DNA from: an uncultured Prevotellaceae bacterium
Lineage (GTDB): Bacteria > Bacteroidota > Bacteroidia > Bacteroidales > Bacteroidaceae
DNA: 13,687 bases
Direction of reading: 5' to 3'
NCBI GenBank assembly: GCA_902775075.1
Contig: CACYKX010000061.1
Span: forward strand, 1-13,687
Position 1 is the stretch's first letter. Each line of letters starts with the position of its first letter. Both the position numbers and the translations under genes were made by a program. The notes under the pieces are model-generated. The model saw only the letters and a program-made list of their open reading frames with translations. It was not told the DNA's origin and searched no databases. Positions 6,009 to 13,687 of this stretch are shown here, piece by piece.

Positions 6009-8003
6009 TTACTTTTCTGCAGTTTGATCGGCTGTTGTAGGCCAGTAAGGATTCTGGTACAGCGGACTCTGATCGATACTCTTGTGATCAGCGGCAGTAA
6101 GCAAGAACTGGCGTAATGGTAATGGTTCCAGATAGTGAGCCATTCTCCATGTCAGACCATTGTAATAATTGTTGTTGCCCTTGATGACCTCATGAGGACG
6201 ATAGTATTCACTCAGACTCTTGGCAGAGATCGTAGCACTGTTACTTCCATCAGCAACAGCTCCTGGATACCAGTCTTCCATTACGGTATTCCATACATGG
6301 ATGCCCTCGGTATGAGCAGGTTTCTCAATCAACTGGTCGTAAGAGCGCCAGCGCTGGAGATCCATGCCGCGGAGGCCTTCGGCCAAGAGTTCGCAACGAC
6401 GCTCACGACGGATATTATAGAGCACCTTGTCGGTAAGTTGCTTACCAGCGGTATAAGACCCCCAGTCGAGGGTTTCCTTGCTCATATCGGTAGCATCGAT
6501 CGTGGTCTGCGGATTAATGGCAGCACCGGTGAATCCTGCTCTCTCGCGTACAATCTTCCAGTATTCCAACACCTTACCCGAAAGACTATGGGTAAGCATA
6601 TATTCGGCCTCCATATAGTTGAGCAAAGCCTCTGTAGCACGGAACTCCACACATACGTTAGAGCTACCACCGTTGGCTGTCTGCTCTTTATCGAAGGTCA
6701 TACCCTTTCGTATTGCATAACCGGTGATATATCCATCTTCGGCATTCGCATTGGTGATGGCAGGAACTGGTTCTATCTCTGTATAATGGTCTTCTGAAGA
6801 TGACATATTCTTGAAACAGTTGATGTCACCAGGTTTCTTCAGGAATACCGACAGACGAGGGTCTCGATTCTGTGTCACCTTGTTTACTGAGGTGTCACAA
6901 TATTCGTAAGCGGAAGCATAGATAGGTTTACCATCCTTCATCAGATAACCTTCTACTAGACTACGGGTGAAACCGGTACCGATGTTACCCTTCTCTACGG
7001 CAACCTCGACATCATTTCTTACACCCAACGACTTGTTATACTCGCGCCATAACAGAATCTCCGGTTTACCGGCATCACTGGTTGTTCCCCAGAGTTCGAG
7101 ATAAGGATTGCTCTGTCCTTCCTTCTGAGGTACGATACCGTTGTTGGTAACCAATAGGGTCTTATACTTCTCAGCCACCTTCTCGGCAGCCTCAGCAGAC
7201 TGTGTAAAGAAATATTTAGCCTCAGCCTCAATAGAACCCGTAGGATACTGATAGTTGGCATTCTTTGCGGCACCTGGCCATCCTGTACCATTAGGGACGA
7301 AAGGTGTACCGGCAAAGTTGGTGAGCCAAGAGCCTTCGAACAGGGCCACACGACTCTTGAACAATAAAGCCACGTCATAAGATACACGGGTGTGACGGCT
7401 CTCGAAATCTTCTTTCAAATAAGTTGTTGCTGTATCTAAGTTGTTGATGATGAAACGAGCAACTTCATTACATGGTTGACGCTTGTTGGCTGCCACGAGG
7501 ATGGCTTCATTATCGGGAAGGGCCTCGGTAAGAATTGGTAGGTCGCCAAACTTCTTCAACAGATCGAAGTATGCATAGGCACGGAAGAAATACAATTCGC
7601 CGATATACTGGCGGATATTCGTATCATTACCACTGATCTGACCGGCTGCATACTTGGTCTTGACCTGGTTCAACTGATAGTTGACATTACGGATGTTGCC
7701 CCAACTCCAGTCACCATTGGTATTACTGGTCTTATAGAGATTCGTAGTAAACTTACTACTTGGATTACGCGACATCTGATTGTCGGTATTATTATCTGAG
7801 GTATAAGTACCATAGTCCCAACCACCATGACCGGGAAGGATATCCGTATAGAATTGGTTGGCAACAGCCTGTACTTGATCTTCGCTGGTATAGAATTTCT
7901 CCGGAGTAAGATAAGAGAGTGGCTCCTGTTCCAAATAATCAGAGCAAGACACAAATCCGGCAGCCAGCGCTAATGCTATAATAGGAAATTTATATTTTTT
8001 CAT
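6009..8003 (-). CDS. susD: SusD/RagB-family surface glycan-binding lipoprotein
   Basis: Outer-membrane lipoprotein that binds glycan at the cell surface and forms the lid of the SusC transporter. The start is ATG 8003 (MKKYKFPIIALALAAG); the frame continues upstream into susC, but this start gives a proper lipoprotein signal with the lipid-anchored cysteine at C20 (GFVSC) and lies just after the susC stop. The protein has 664 residues, at the long end for the family. N-terminal SusD features include YLEQEPLSYLTPEKFYTS (23-40) and the helical repeat ELYFFRAYAYFDLLKKFGDLP (136-156). The C-terminal domain has the conserved YNIRRERRCELLAEGLRGMDLQRWR segment. Only 13 bp separate it from susC, so the two are co-transcribed. 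The sequence itself does not identify the bound sugar. Confidence 0.95.
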   Translation of the reverse strand: MKKYKFPIIALALAAGFVSCSDYLEQEPLSYLTPEKFYTSEDQVQAVANQFYTDILPGHGGWDYGTYTSDNNTDNQMSRNPSSKFTTNLYKTSNTNGDWSWGNIRNVNYQLNQVKTKYAAGQISGNDTNIRQYIGELYFFRAYAYFDLLKKFGDLPILTEALPDNEAILVAANKRQPCNEVARFIINNLDTATTYLKEDFESRHTRVSYDVALLFKSRVALFEGSWLTNFAGTPFVPNGTGWPGAAKNANYQYPTGSIEAEAKYFFTQSAEAAEKVAEKYKTLLVTNNGIVPQKEGQSNPYLELWGTTSDAGKPEILLWREYNKSLGVRNDVEVAVEKGNIGTGFTRSLVEGYLMKDGKPIYASAYEYCDTSVNKVTQNRDPRLSVFLKKPGDINCFKNMSSSEDHYTEIEPVPAITNANAEDGYITGYAIRKGMTFDKEQTANGGSSNVCVEFRATEALLNYMEAEYMLTHSLSGKVLEYWKIVRERAGFTGAAINPQTTIDATDMSKETLDWGSYTAGKQLTDKVLYNIRRERRCELLAEGLRGMDLQRWRSYDQLIEKPAHTEGIHVWNTVMEDWYPGAVADGSNSATISAKSLSEYYRPHEVIKGNNNYYNGLTWRMAHYLEPLPLRQFLLTAADHKSIDQSPLYQNPYWPTTADQTAEK

Positions 8004-8016
8004 GGTCGTATCATTT

Positions 8017-11000
8017 TTAGAATGTAACATTAAGTCCGAAAGAGAATGTTCTTGACAGCGGATAACCATTTGTTCTCTCGGCACTGGTACCAATCAGCTC
8101 AGGATCGAACTGCTCAGGCATATCCGTGATAGTGAACAGGTTTTCTGCTGAGAAGAATACGCGCAGATTGCTGATGCTCCACTTCGAGGTGATGGCACGA
8201 GGGATGGTGTAACCTATCTGGAAATTCTTCAGACGCATATAAGCTGCATTCATCAGATAACGAGTCTGGCACTTTTCGTTCTTATCGCTATACTGTACGC
8301 GAGGAAGCCATCCATCGACATTCTCGCTCATATAACCATTCTGTACAGACCATGTGTTGGCATCACGATAGTAATCTTGTACGGCTGTGATACCTGTTGC
8401 CCACCACTCCCAAGAGTTGGTAGCACCAAAAAGATATTCCAGTGAGCCCCAAGAGCCACCCAACCAACTGTCGCGCTTCATCACGCCCTGGAAGAATGCT
8501 CTAAGGTCGAAACCTTTCCAACTTGCGTTCAAGTCGAGACCAAAGAGGAAGCGAGGTGTTGAGTTACCGATAACCTTCAAGTCGCCATGGTCATCGATTG
8601 TGTTGGCACCATTGGTGATTTTCTTATCACCATTCAAGTCGGCATACATGATATCACCGGCAGCCCAGTTGCTACCGAGAGAACTTTGGTCGGCAGTAGC
8701 AAGATGCTTCTGCATCTCTTCGTCGCTCTTTGCGATACCGATGGTCTCATAACCCCAGATCTCATTCAGATATCTGCCCTCGATATAATTATCCAGTGAA
8801 CCTGTTGGGTTATTAGGATAACGGGTAATCTTGGTACGAGCGTCTGAAAGGTTGAAGGTAGCACCATAATGGAGACCATTATGCAAAGTATCGTTCCAGC
8901 CAATCTGAAGTTCCCAACCGGTAGTACGAAGGTCGGTATTGTTGGTAACAGGAACAGAGGTACCAAGGAGAGCAGGAAGTTCTGGAGCTTTACCCACCAT
9001 ATTCTTGGTATTACGTACATAAGCATCGAAGCTACCGGTGAGTCGATTTCCGAACAATCCGAAATCGATACCTACGTTATAGCTCTCTACGGTTTCCCAT
9101 GTCAACAGGGCAGAGACAAGACTTGGTGCACTGGTAACATTTGTCTTCTCACCATTCTGCAACCATGTACCTGCTACTGAGTTATAGGCAATAGTCTGAT
9201 AGGTCTGATACCAGTTGTTGATATTCTGGTTACCCAAAGAACCGTAAGAGAGGCGGAGCTTCAAGTTGTCGAGCCACTTGATATCTGCATTCTTCATGAA
9301 ACTCTCTTCGGTGATTCTCCAACCGAGTGATAAAGAAGGGAATGCCTTCCACATATGGTCACGGCGGAATCGTGAAGTACCATCATAACGCAAGTTAGCC
9401 TCAAGGAGGTAACGCTCCATATAATTATAGTTGATACGACCGAAGAAACCGGCTGTCTGCCATTGGTTGCGAGCACCGTTCACAGAAGGTACTACGGCAG
9501 TACCATTATAGGCAAGTCCGTTTGTCAAATCTACTTCTGGCTTTGATGGGTCGAGGATACCATCACGCTGCAAACCGAACTCAAGACGTTTCAACTGTTC
9601 CGTCTGGAAACCGGCCATCACATGGAAATTGTGCTTCTTGTTGAAATCCCAACTATATTCTGTATAGGCTTGGAAGTTCAGATAATTATCCTTGTATTCA
9701 TCCTCATGGACATTAGAGCCTTGGTTATAAATCACTGCATCACCGGCTACATTGTGGTTATAAGTACGCTGACTGTCCCAATGACGTGTGCGGTTGTCTA
9801 CCTTATAGTTGAACTCCACATGGGTTACCCAATTCTTAATCGGTTCGAAAACGAATCCTAACTGATGATTCAACAGATCGCGCTCTACGGTGTCCTCACC
9901 TCCCGTAGCAAGTCCAAGGGCCGGAGATGGTGAACTATAGAGATAACCGTTACGGTCGTAAAGCGGAAGCATTGGCCATCCCTGACGAGCCATATCACTA
10001 TATAAACTACCTGTCATGGCAGAAGGACGCTTATAGTTGGTGCGGGTGTAACGCATCGCATAGTTCATGCGAGCCCATTTAGCCAACTGCGCACTAAACT
10101 TGGCAGTTCCGTTGTAACGCTTGTAACCATCGGAACCCATATTCATGAAACCACCCTTGTCGAGATAGTTGAATGATGCATAGTAGTTCATCTTATCACT
10201 ACCACCATTCACGCTGGCATTATGTTCCATAGAGAAAGCTGTCCCTTTGTAGACTACATCATACCAGTCGACATCGTCGATACCATAACCATAGCCATCT
10301 GCCCATGTGGTACCATTCTCGGTAGGGATAGCATAAAGCAAGGTACCGTCGGCAGCCTGACGAACACCAGGACTATATGGAGTGGCGTTGTGGTAAGCCA
10401 CGATTTGCTTCATTCTGTCTTCACCGAAGAACACACTTTGTCCACTGTTTGTCTTGGCATCATTCACCCAAGCGGCATAGTCGACAGAGTTCATCATGTG
10501 TTTGCCACGAATCAGATTACTAAACTGGAAACTGTTGTTATAGTTTACCGTCACTTTGCCTTCTCTACTACCATTCTTCGTGGTGATCAGGATGACACCG
10601 AACGGTGCACGAGATCCATAGATAGAAGAGGCTGCGGCATCCTTCAATACAGAGATGCTCTCGATATCCTGTGGGTTCACGGTGTTGATATCGCCCTCCA
10701 TACCGTCTATCAGGATAAGTGGTGATCCACTAGAGCCTTCACCGATGGTGGCGGTACCACGGACATTAATAGATGGATTCGACTCCAAGCTACCACTCGT
10801 AGAAGAGATCTGCAAACCCGGAACGACACCTTGCAGAGCTTGAGCTGCACTCTGTACAGGGCGCTGAGCAAGTTCCTCACCATCAACGACAGCCACAGAA
10901 CCGGTAAGGTTTACCTTCTTCTGTGTACCGAAGCCAACGACGACGACCTCGCTCAGGGCCTTACTGTCTTCTACCATCGTGATGTTAATAGGTCCATGAC

Positions 11001-11313
11001 CAACCTTCACTTCCTGAGTTTTGAACCCGATGTAGGAAATCTCAAGTGTTGCTCCCGGTTGAGCCTCAAGAGAGAACTTACCATCGAGGTCGGTAATGGC
11101 ACCGGCAGAAGAAGAACCTTTCACCTTGACGGTGGCACCAATAATTGGTTCACCCGTAGGGTCTACGACATGTCCTTTAACAACATTTGATTGTTGTGTG
11201 ATCTGTGCAGCTGAAGCTTGTATCACTCCAAGTGGAGATAATGAACACCCAACTGTCAACGCCAAGAGCATCATGGTGCGCTTTGACGTCATCATAAGAT
11301 AATCGTGTTTCAT
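8017..11313 (-). CDS. susC: SusC/RagA-family TonB-dependent outer-membrane transporter
   Basis: Imports oligosaccharides through the outer membrane with energy from TonB, paired with the SusD lipoprotein. The 1098-residue protein starts with a signal peptide (cleavage about ASA|AQ, residue 36), then a carboxypeptidase-regulatory-like beta domain (about 44-115: VVKGHVVDPTGEPIIGATV to EISYIGFKTQEV). The TonB box and linker follow (ALSEVVVVGFGTQKKVNLTGS, 119-139), then the plug with SPLILIDGMEGDINTVNP and DIESISVLKDAAASSIYGSRAPFGVILITTKNG (to about 248). The beta-barrel makes up the rest and ends in the aromatic strand FSFGLNVTF. Other possible starts are M7 and M8; M1 is preferred for the basic N-terminus. 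It lies 49 bp downstream of the GH43 gene with no recognisable promoter between, so it is probably part of one operon. Frame and length are intact. Confidence 0.96.
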   Translation of the reverse strand: MKHDYLMMTSKRTMMLLALTVGCSLSPLGVIQASAAQITQQSNVVKGHVVDPTGEPIIGATVKVKGSSSAGAITDLDGKFSLEAQPGATLEISYIGFKTQEVKVGHGPINITMVEDSKALSEVVVVGFGTQKKVNLTGSVAVVDGEELAQRPVQSAAQALQGVVPGLQISSTSGSLESNPSINVRGTATIGEGSSGSPLILIDGMEGDINTVNPQDIESISVLKDAAASSIYGSRAPFGVILITTKNGSREGKVTVNYNNSFQFSNLIRGKHMMNSVDYAAWVNDAKTNSGQSVFFGEDRMKQIVAYHNATPYSPGVRQAADGTLLYAIPTENGTTWADGYGYGIDDVDWYDVVYKGTAFSMEHNASVNGGSDKMNYYASFNYLDKGGFMNMGSDGYKRYNGTAKFSAQLAKWARMNYAMRYTRTNYKRPSAMTGSLYSDMARQGWPMLPLYDRNGYLYSSPSPALGLATGGEDTVERDLLNHQLGFVFEPIKNWVTHVEFNYKVDNRTRHWDSQRTYNHNVAGDAVIYNQGSNVHEDEYKDNYLNFQAYTEYSWDFNKKHNFHVMAGFQTEQLKRLEFGLQRDGILDPSKPEVDLTNGLAYNGTAVVPSVNGARNQWQTAGFFGRINYNYMERYLLEANLRYDGTSRFRRDHMWKAFPSLSLGWRITEESFMKNADIKWLDNLKLRLSYGSLGNQNINNWYQTYQTIAYNSVAGTWLQNGEKTNVTSAPSLVSALLTWETVESYNVGIDFGLFGNRLTGSFDAYVRNTKNMVGKAPELPALLGTSVPVTNNTDLRTTGWELQIGWNDTLHNGLHYGATFNLSDARTKITRYPNNPTGSLDNYIEGRYLNEIWGYETIGIAKSDEEMQKHLATADQSSLGSNWAAGDIMYADLNGDKKITNGANTIDDHGDLKVIGNSTPRFLFGLDLNASWKGFDLRAFFQGVMKRDSWLGGSWGSLEYLFGATNSWEWWATGITAVQDYYRDANTWSVQNGYMSENVDGWLPRVQYSDKNEKCQTRYLMNAAYMRLKNFQIGYTIPRAITSKWSISNLRVFFSAENLFTITDMPEQFDPELIGTSAERTNGYPLSRTFSFGLNVTF

Positions 11314-11362
11314 TAATTAAAAAATTAGGTTAAATAGATATATTATTAATTTAAGTGATTAA

Positions 11363-12481
11363 TCATTTCTTCAGTTTCCAACTATCCTTCCATTCGATAA
11401 CAGGAACGTCATCAACAAACAGAATAGGCAGCCACAGATATCTGGAATCATCCGGATGTGACGGGCGCCATTCGTCGGCCATAAAGATATAGGTGCGCTT
11501 TTTAGGTACTGGAAGTATATAGGTACTCTGTCCGTTGAATGTCTTCTTGGCATTCTCACCGACACAAGGTGATGGATATTGTTTCCATGGTCCCCAGATA
11601 CTATTACTCGAAAACATACGTGCTTCGTTGGGAGCCCACCCTGTGCATCCACTGGTTATCATCCAGTATTTGCCGTTATGCTTCATGATAGCAGGGGCTT
11701 CATTCTGTCCTCCCGCGGCTACGCGTACATACTTTCCAGTATGTGAGGTATAGTCGTCGGAGAGTCCTGCGATATGTAGGGTCATATTTTCCTCGGATGA
11801 GAAGATGTGATAAGCTTTTCCGTCATCATCGACGAAGAGTGTCATATCACGAGCCATCTGTCCTCCTGCCAAATCACGTTTCAGGAAGAGACCTTTCTTC
11901 ACAGCCTCATTCCATTCCGGTGTCCACCACTCTTTATATTTATCAGCATCCATACTGTTCAATTCTGCAATCTGTTCTGCCGTCATATCCATAGGATACT
12001 TCCCGGCATTCACGCGCGAAGAACGAAGGAAGCGGTAAGGACCGGTAACGTGATCGCTCACGGCAACACCGGCACGGGCTGCTCCATAACCTTGACCTTT
12101 AAGTTCCAAATGGAACCACATGACAAACTTATGGGTTTTGCGATTGTAGATGACTTTAGGACGTTCCAAGATGCATCCTTTCTCGATATCGTTGCCCGGT
12201 TCATCAGAGACCGACAAGGCAACACCTTCATACTTCCAATCTTTCAGATTCTTCGAAGAATAACAGTTCACCCCAACCAACGCTGCTGTTGTCTTGGTGT
12301 CTTTATCTTCTCCAAACCAGTAATAACGGTTACCGTACTTGATTATACCTCCACCATGTGCATTGATGTGCTTTCCACGGTCATCAGGCCATATCTTTCC
12401 CGGATGGAACTCCTGTCCATATACTAATAAGGTGGAAAGTAATACAAACATGGTTGTTAGACTTCTTAGGTTGTAGTGCAT
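11363..12481 (-). CDS. Secreted GH43-type hydrolase, exo-beta-1,3-galactanase-like branch
   Basis: Five-bladed beta-propeller hydrolase of 372 residues with a Sec signal (cleavage about VYG|Q, residue 22/23), so periplasmic or surface-exposed. The family call rests on INAHGGGIIKYGNRYYWFGED (39-59), GVNCYSSKNLKDWKYEG, ILERPKVIYNRKTHKFVMW (104-122), ARDMTLFVDDDGKAYHIFSSEEN (210-232), SGCTGWAPNEA (277-287), NGQSTYILPVP (316-326) and DSRYLWLPI. The N-terminal Asp that acts as base in most GH43 enzymes is replaced by the AHGGG segment. E230 and Q318 are at positions that, as I recall, act in subfamily 24 galactanases. Galactanase-like (subfamily 24 or 34) activity is thus more likely than arabinanase, but arabinofuranosidase cannot be excluded. 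First gene of the susCD operon, directly behind a strong promoter. Confidence 0.8.
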   Translation of the reverse strand: MHYNLRSLTTMFVLLSTLLVYGQEFHPGKIWPDDRGKHINAHGGGIIKYGNRYYWFGEDKDTKTTAALVGVNCYSSKNLKDWKYEGVALSVSDEPGNDIEKGCILERPKVIYNRKTHKFVMWFHLELKGQGYGAARAGVAVSDHVTGPYRFLRSSRVNAGKYPMDMTAEQIAELNSMDADKYKEWWTPEWNEAVKKGLFLKRDLAGGQMARDMTLFVDDDGKAYHIFSSEENMTLHIAGLSDDYTSHTGKYVRVAAGGQNEAPAIMKHNGKYWMITSGCTGWAPNEARMFSSNSIWGPWKQYPSPCVGENAKKTFNGQSTYILPVPKKRTYIFMADEWRPSHPDDSRYLWLPILFVDDVPVIEWKDSWKLKK

Positions 12482-12505
12482 TTTCTAGGTTATCTATTTT
12501 TGACA

Positions 12506-12537
12506 CAAATATAGATATTTTATCATTAACGACCAAA
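12506..12537 (-). promoter_or_regulatory. Promoter of the GH43-susC-susD operon
   Basis: On the minus strand, TTTG (12537-12534) and TATATTTG (12513-12506) are separated by 20 bp, an excellent match to the Bacteroidota -33/-7 promoter. The start codon at 12481 is 24 bp beyond the -7 element, which leaves a very short leader. No operator repeat for an HTCS regulator is obvious upstream. Confidence 0.75.
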
Positions 12538-12563
12538 AGAAAAAGAGAAAAAAGATAAATATA

Positions 12564-12595
12564 TTTGATTATTCGGTATATTATCCGTAATTTTG
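12564..12595 (+). promoter_or_regulatory. Promoter of the alpha/beta hydrolase gene
   Basis: TTTG (12564-12567) and TAATTTTG (12588-12595) are separated by 20 bp, matching the Bacteroidota promoter. The ATG at 12617 follows 21 bp after the -7 element. It is divergent from the PUL promoter; the two -33 elements are 26 bp apart across a purine-rich tract (12535-12555). Confidence 0.75.
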
Positions 12596-12616
12596 CCATA
12601 AATAAGATTCGCACAA

Positions 12617-13354
12617 ATGGAAAATCCATATATCAAACAATATCCCGATTTGATGTCGGGCAAAAAAGTAATGTATGTTCATGGTTTCATGTCTTCTGCT
12701 CAAAGTGGAACGGTGAAGCTTTTGCAGGAGTTGATGCCGCAAGCTAACATCATCGCTGATGATATTCCTCTGCATCCGGAAGAGGCTCTGACAATGCTCA
12801 GAGAACTTGCTGACAGAGAGAAACCAGACCTGATCATCGGTTCTTCGATGGGTGGCATGTTCACGGAAATGCTATATGGATATGATCGTATTCTCGTAAA
12901 CCCGGCTTTCAGGATGGGGGATACAATGAGTAGTATGACGGGAAAACAGCAATTCCAGAACCCGAGAAAGGATGGTGTACAAGACTTCATGGTAACGAAG
13001 GGACTGATTAAGGAATATTCTGAGACTTGCTCTCATTGCTTTGAGGGTTGTGAGGATGAGGACAAGGATAAGATATTCGGACTCTTCGGCGACAAGGACC
13101 CTGTAGTACATACCTTCGACCTCTTCCGTGAGCATTATCCTCAGGCTATCTATTTCCATGGTGAGCATAGACTCATCGACAAGGTGGCTCATCATTATCT
13201 GATTCCTGTCATCCGTTGGGTCGATGACCGACAGAATGGAAAGGAACGTCCTGTCGTCTACATCGACTACTCTACGCTACATGATAGTTATAATCATCCT
13301 ACATCGAGTATGCACAAGGCTTATGAGATGCTTATCGAAAACTATCAGGTGTAG
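12617..13354 (+). CDS. YqiA/YcfP-like alpha/beta hydrolase, ended by an in-frame TAG
   Basis: A 245-residue cytoplasmic protein of the UPF0227/YqiA-type esterase group. The alpha/beta-hydrolase core runs from about 17 to 203: VMYVHGFMSSAQSGT (18-32, oxyanion region), the nucleophile elbow LIIGSSMGG with S77, an acid near D161 (GDKDPVV), and H184 in HGEHRL. The true substrate is unknown; family members act on short acyl esters in vitro. After residue ~211 a second domain begins (RPVVYIDYSTLHDSYNHPTSS), but the frame meets TAG at 13352-13354. The same frame then stays open with fitting sequence to 13606, so the gene appears to be a 330-codon two-domain gene with a nonsense codon at position 246. 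The hydrolase domain is complete and may still work. It has its own promoter upstream. Confidence 0.8.
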   Translation: MENPYIKQYPDLMSGKKVMYVHGFMSSAQSGTVKLLQELMPQANIIADDIPLHPEEALTMLRELADREKPDLIIGSSMGGMFTEMLYGYDRILVNPAFRMGDTMSSMTGKQQFQNPRKDGVQDFMVTKGLIKEYSETCSHCFEGCEDEDKDKIFGLFGDKDPVVHTFDLFREHYPQAIYFHGEHRLIDKVAHHYLIPVIRWVDDRQNGKERPVVYIDYSTLHDSYNHPTSSMHKAYEMLIENYQV

Positions 13355-13606
13355 ATCGTTGCCGACGCTCCTACCAACGACCATGAGTATCTTACGAAGG
13401 TACAAACTTGGGTGGAGGAATATCTTAGTGCTCCGGCATGGAATCATGTGATCTTTACCAAACAGAAGAATTTGCTCTATGGCGATTATTTCATCGACAC
13501 CACACCTGATGAGAATTTCATGGGAACGGCAATAGCCTTCGGGAGTAACGAATTCAAGACTTGGGAGGAGATCATCACATTCTTTGAACGATTGGGAGGG
13601 CAATAA
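13355..13606 (+). pseudogene. Remainder of the two-domain hydrolase after the amber codon (HAD/NT5C-like C-terminus)
   Basis: In the same frame as the hydrolase, 83 further codons follow the TAG and end at TAA 13604-13606. They read IVADAPTNDHEYLTKVQTWV, then a helix, VIFTKQKNLLYGDYFIDTTPD, and AIAFGSNEFKTWEEIITFFE. This is the order seen in deoxyribonucleotidase-like (NT5C) HAD proteins: a strand before TAP, a WVEE helix, FTK, GDYLIDD, and FG...W. In those proteins the strand usually reads YxVxYIVTAP, so the TAG probably replaces a Tyr codon (TAT or TAC), a one-base change. There is no ATG in a useful position, so separate translation is unlikely. A terminator follows directly. Readthrough or a base-calling error is the alternative to a broken gene. 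Confidence 0.7.
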
Positions 13607-13622
13607 ACCCCTATCATAAAAA

Positions 13623-13648
13623 AAGACGGAATATCAATATTCCGTCTT
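13623..13648. terminator. Bidirectional terminator after the hydrolase gene
   Basis: An 11-bp stem (13623-13633 with 13638-13648; AAGACGGAATA and its complement) closes a TCAA loop. It has A-rich sequence to the left and T-rich sequence further right, and lies 16 bp after the TAA at 13606. It overlaps the probable end of the minus-strand gene at the window edge. Confidence 0.8.
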
Positions 13649-13687
13649 ATCAGTTTTTTGCATCCATGCTTCAAAAGCCTTTATCGC
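13634..13687 (-). CDS. Probable C-terminal end of a minus-strand gene (partial)
   Basis: On the minus strand from the window edge only one frame is open: 17 codons reading AIKAFEAWMQKTDKTEY and then TGA (13636-13634), which lies in the loop of the terminator hairpin. The other two frames stop within 15 bases. The amphipathic helix-like content and the terminator position fit a gene end, but the fragment is too short to name a family. Confidence 0.4.
   Translation of the reverse strand, partial: AIKAFEAWMQKTDKTEY

Noticed and set aside
6135..6797. 220-residue plus-strand open frame inside susD
   Set aside because: It is antisense to the conserved C-terminal SusD domain and shows no protein family character.
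8004..8093. 30-codon upstream extension of susD
   Set aside because: It overlaps the end of susC and would bury the lipoprotein signal; ATG 8003 places the lipobox cysteine correctly at residue 20.

Overview
The window looks like chromosomal DNA of a Bacteroidota gut or rumen bacterium, most likely Prevotella/Segatella. The reasons are a SusC/SusD outer-membrane pair next to glycoside hydrolases, a type III glutamine synthetase, lipoprotein and Sec signals of Bacteroidota type, and promoters of the Bacteroidota form (TAnnTTTG at -7, TTTG or TTG about 20 bp upstream). The genus is inferred; no rRNA or tRNA is present to fix it.

Left part (1-3070): the start of a minus-strand LolA-like exported protein; divergent from it a 60-residue DUF4250 protein; a terminator; then glnN, a 729-residue type III glutamine synthetase. 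A strong bidirectional terminator (3036-3069) separates glnN from the convergent gene that follows.

Middle part (3094-12481), mostly minus strand: a small polysaccharide utilisation locus (PUL). The apparent operon starts at a clear promoter (12506-12537) and reads GH43-type hydrolase (12481-11363), susC (11313-8017), susD (8003-6009), ending at a hairpin (5966-5997). About 1 kb further on is a secreted GH51 alpha-L-arabinofuranosidase (5025-3094) with its own promoter. Together these would bind, import and trim an arabinose-containing glycan. The GH43 active site resembles the exo-beta-1,3-galactanase-like branch, so type II arabinogalactan is a candidate substrate, but this is not proven. 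No regulator (HTCS, SusR, ECF sigma) is visible in the window.

The gap between susD and the GH51 gene (5120-6008) is AT-rich and gene-poor. It holds a frameshifted small reading frame, four palindromes at an exact 22-bp period, a short TTCGGGATGC repeat cluster, and a perfect 48-bp tandem duplication of the GH51 promoter and leader.

Right part (12482-13687): divergent from the PUL is a YqiA/YcfP-like alpha/beta hydrolase. Its frame is cut by one in-frame TAG (13352-13354), after which a coherent 83-residue remainder of a HAD/5'-nucleotidase-like domain continues to 13606. A terminator and the probable tail of a minus-strand gene close the window.

I did not find a convincing new biological system. 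The most unusual items are the palindrome array, the promoter duplication and the amber codon inside the two-domain hydrolase.
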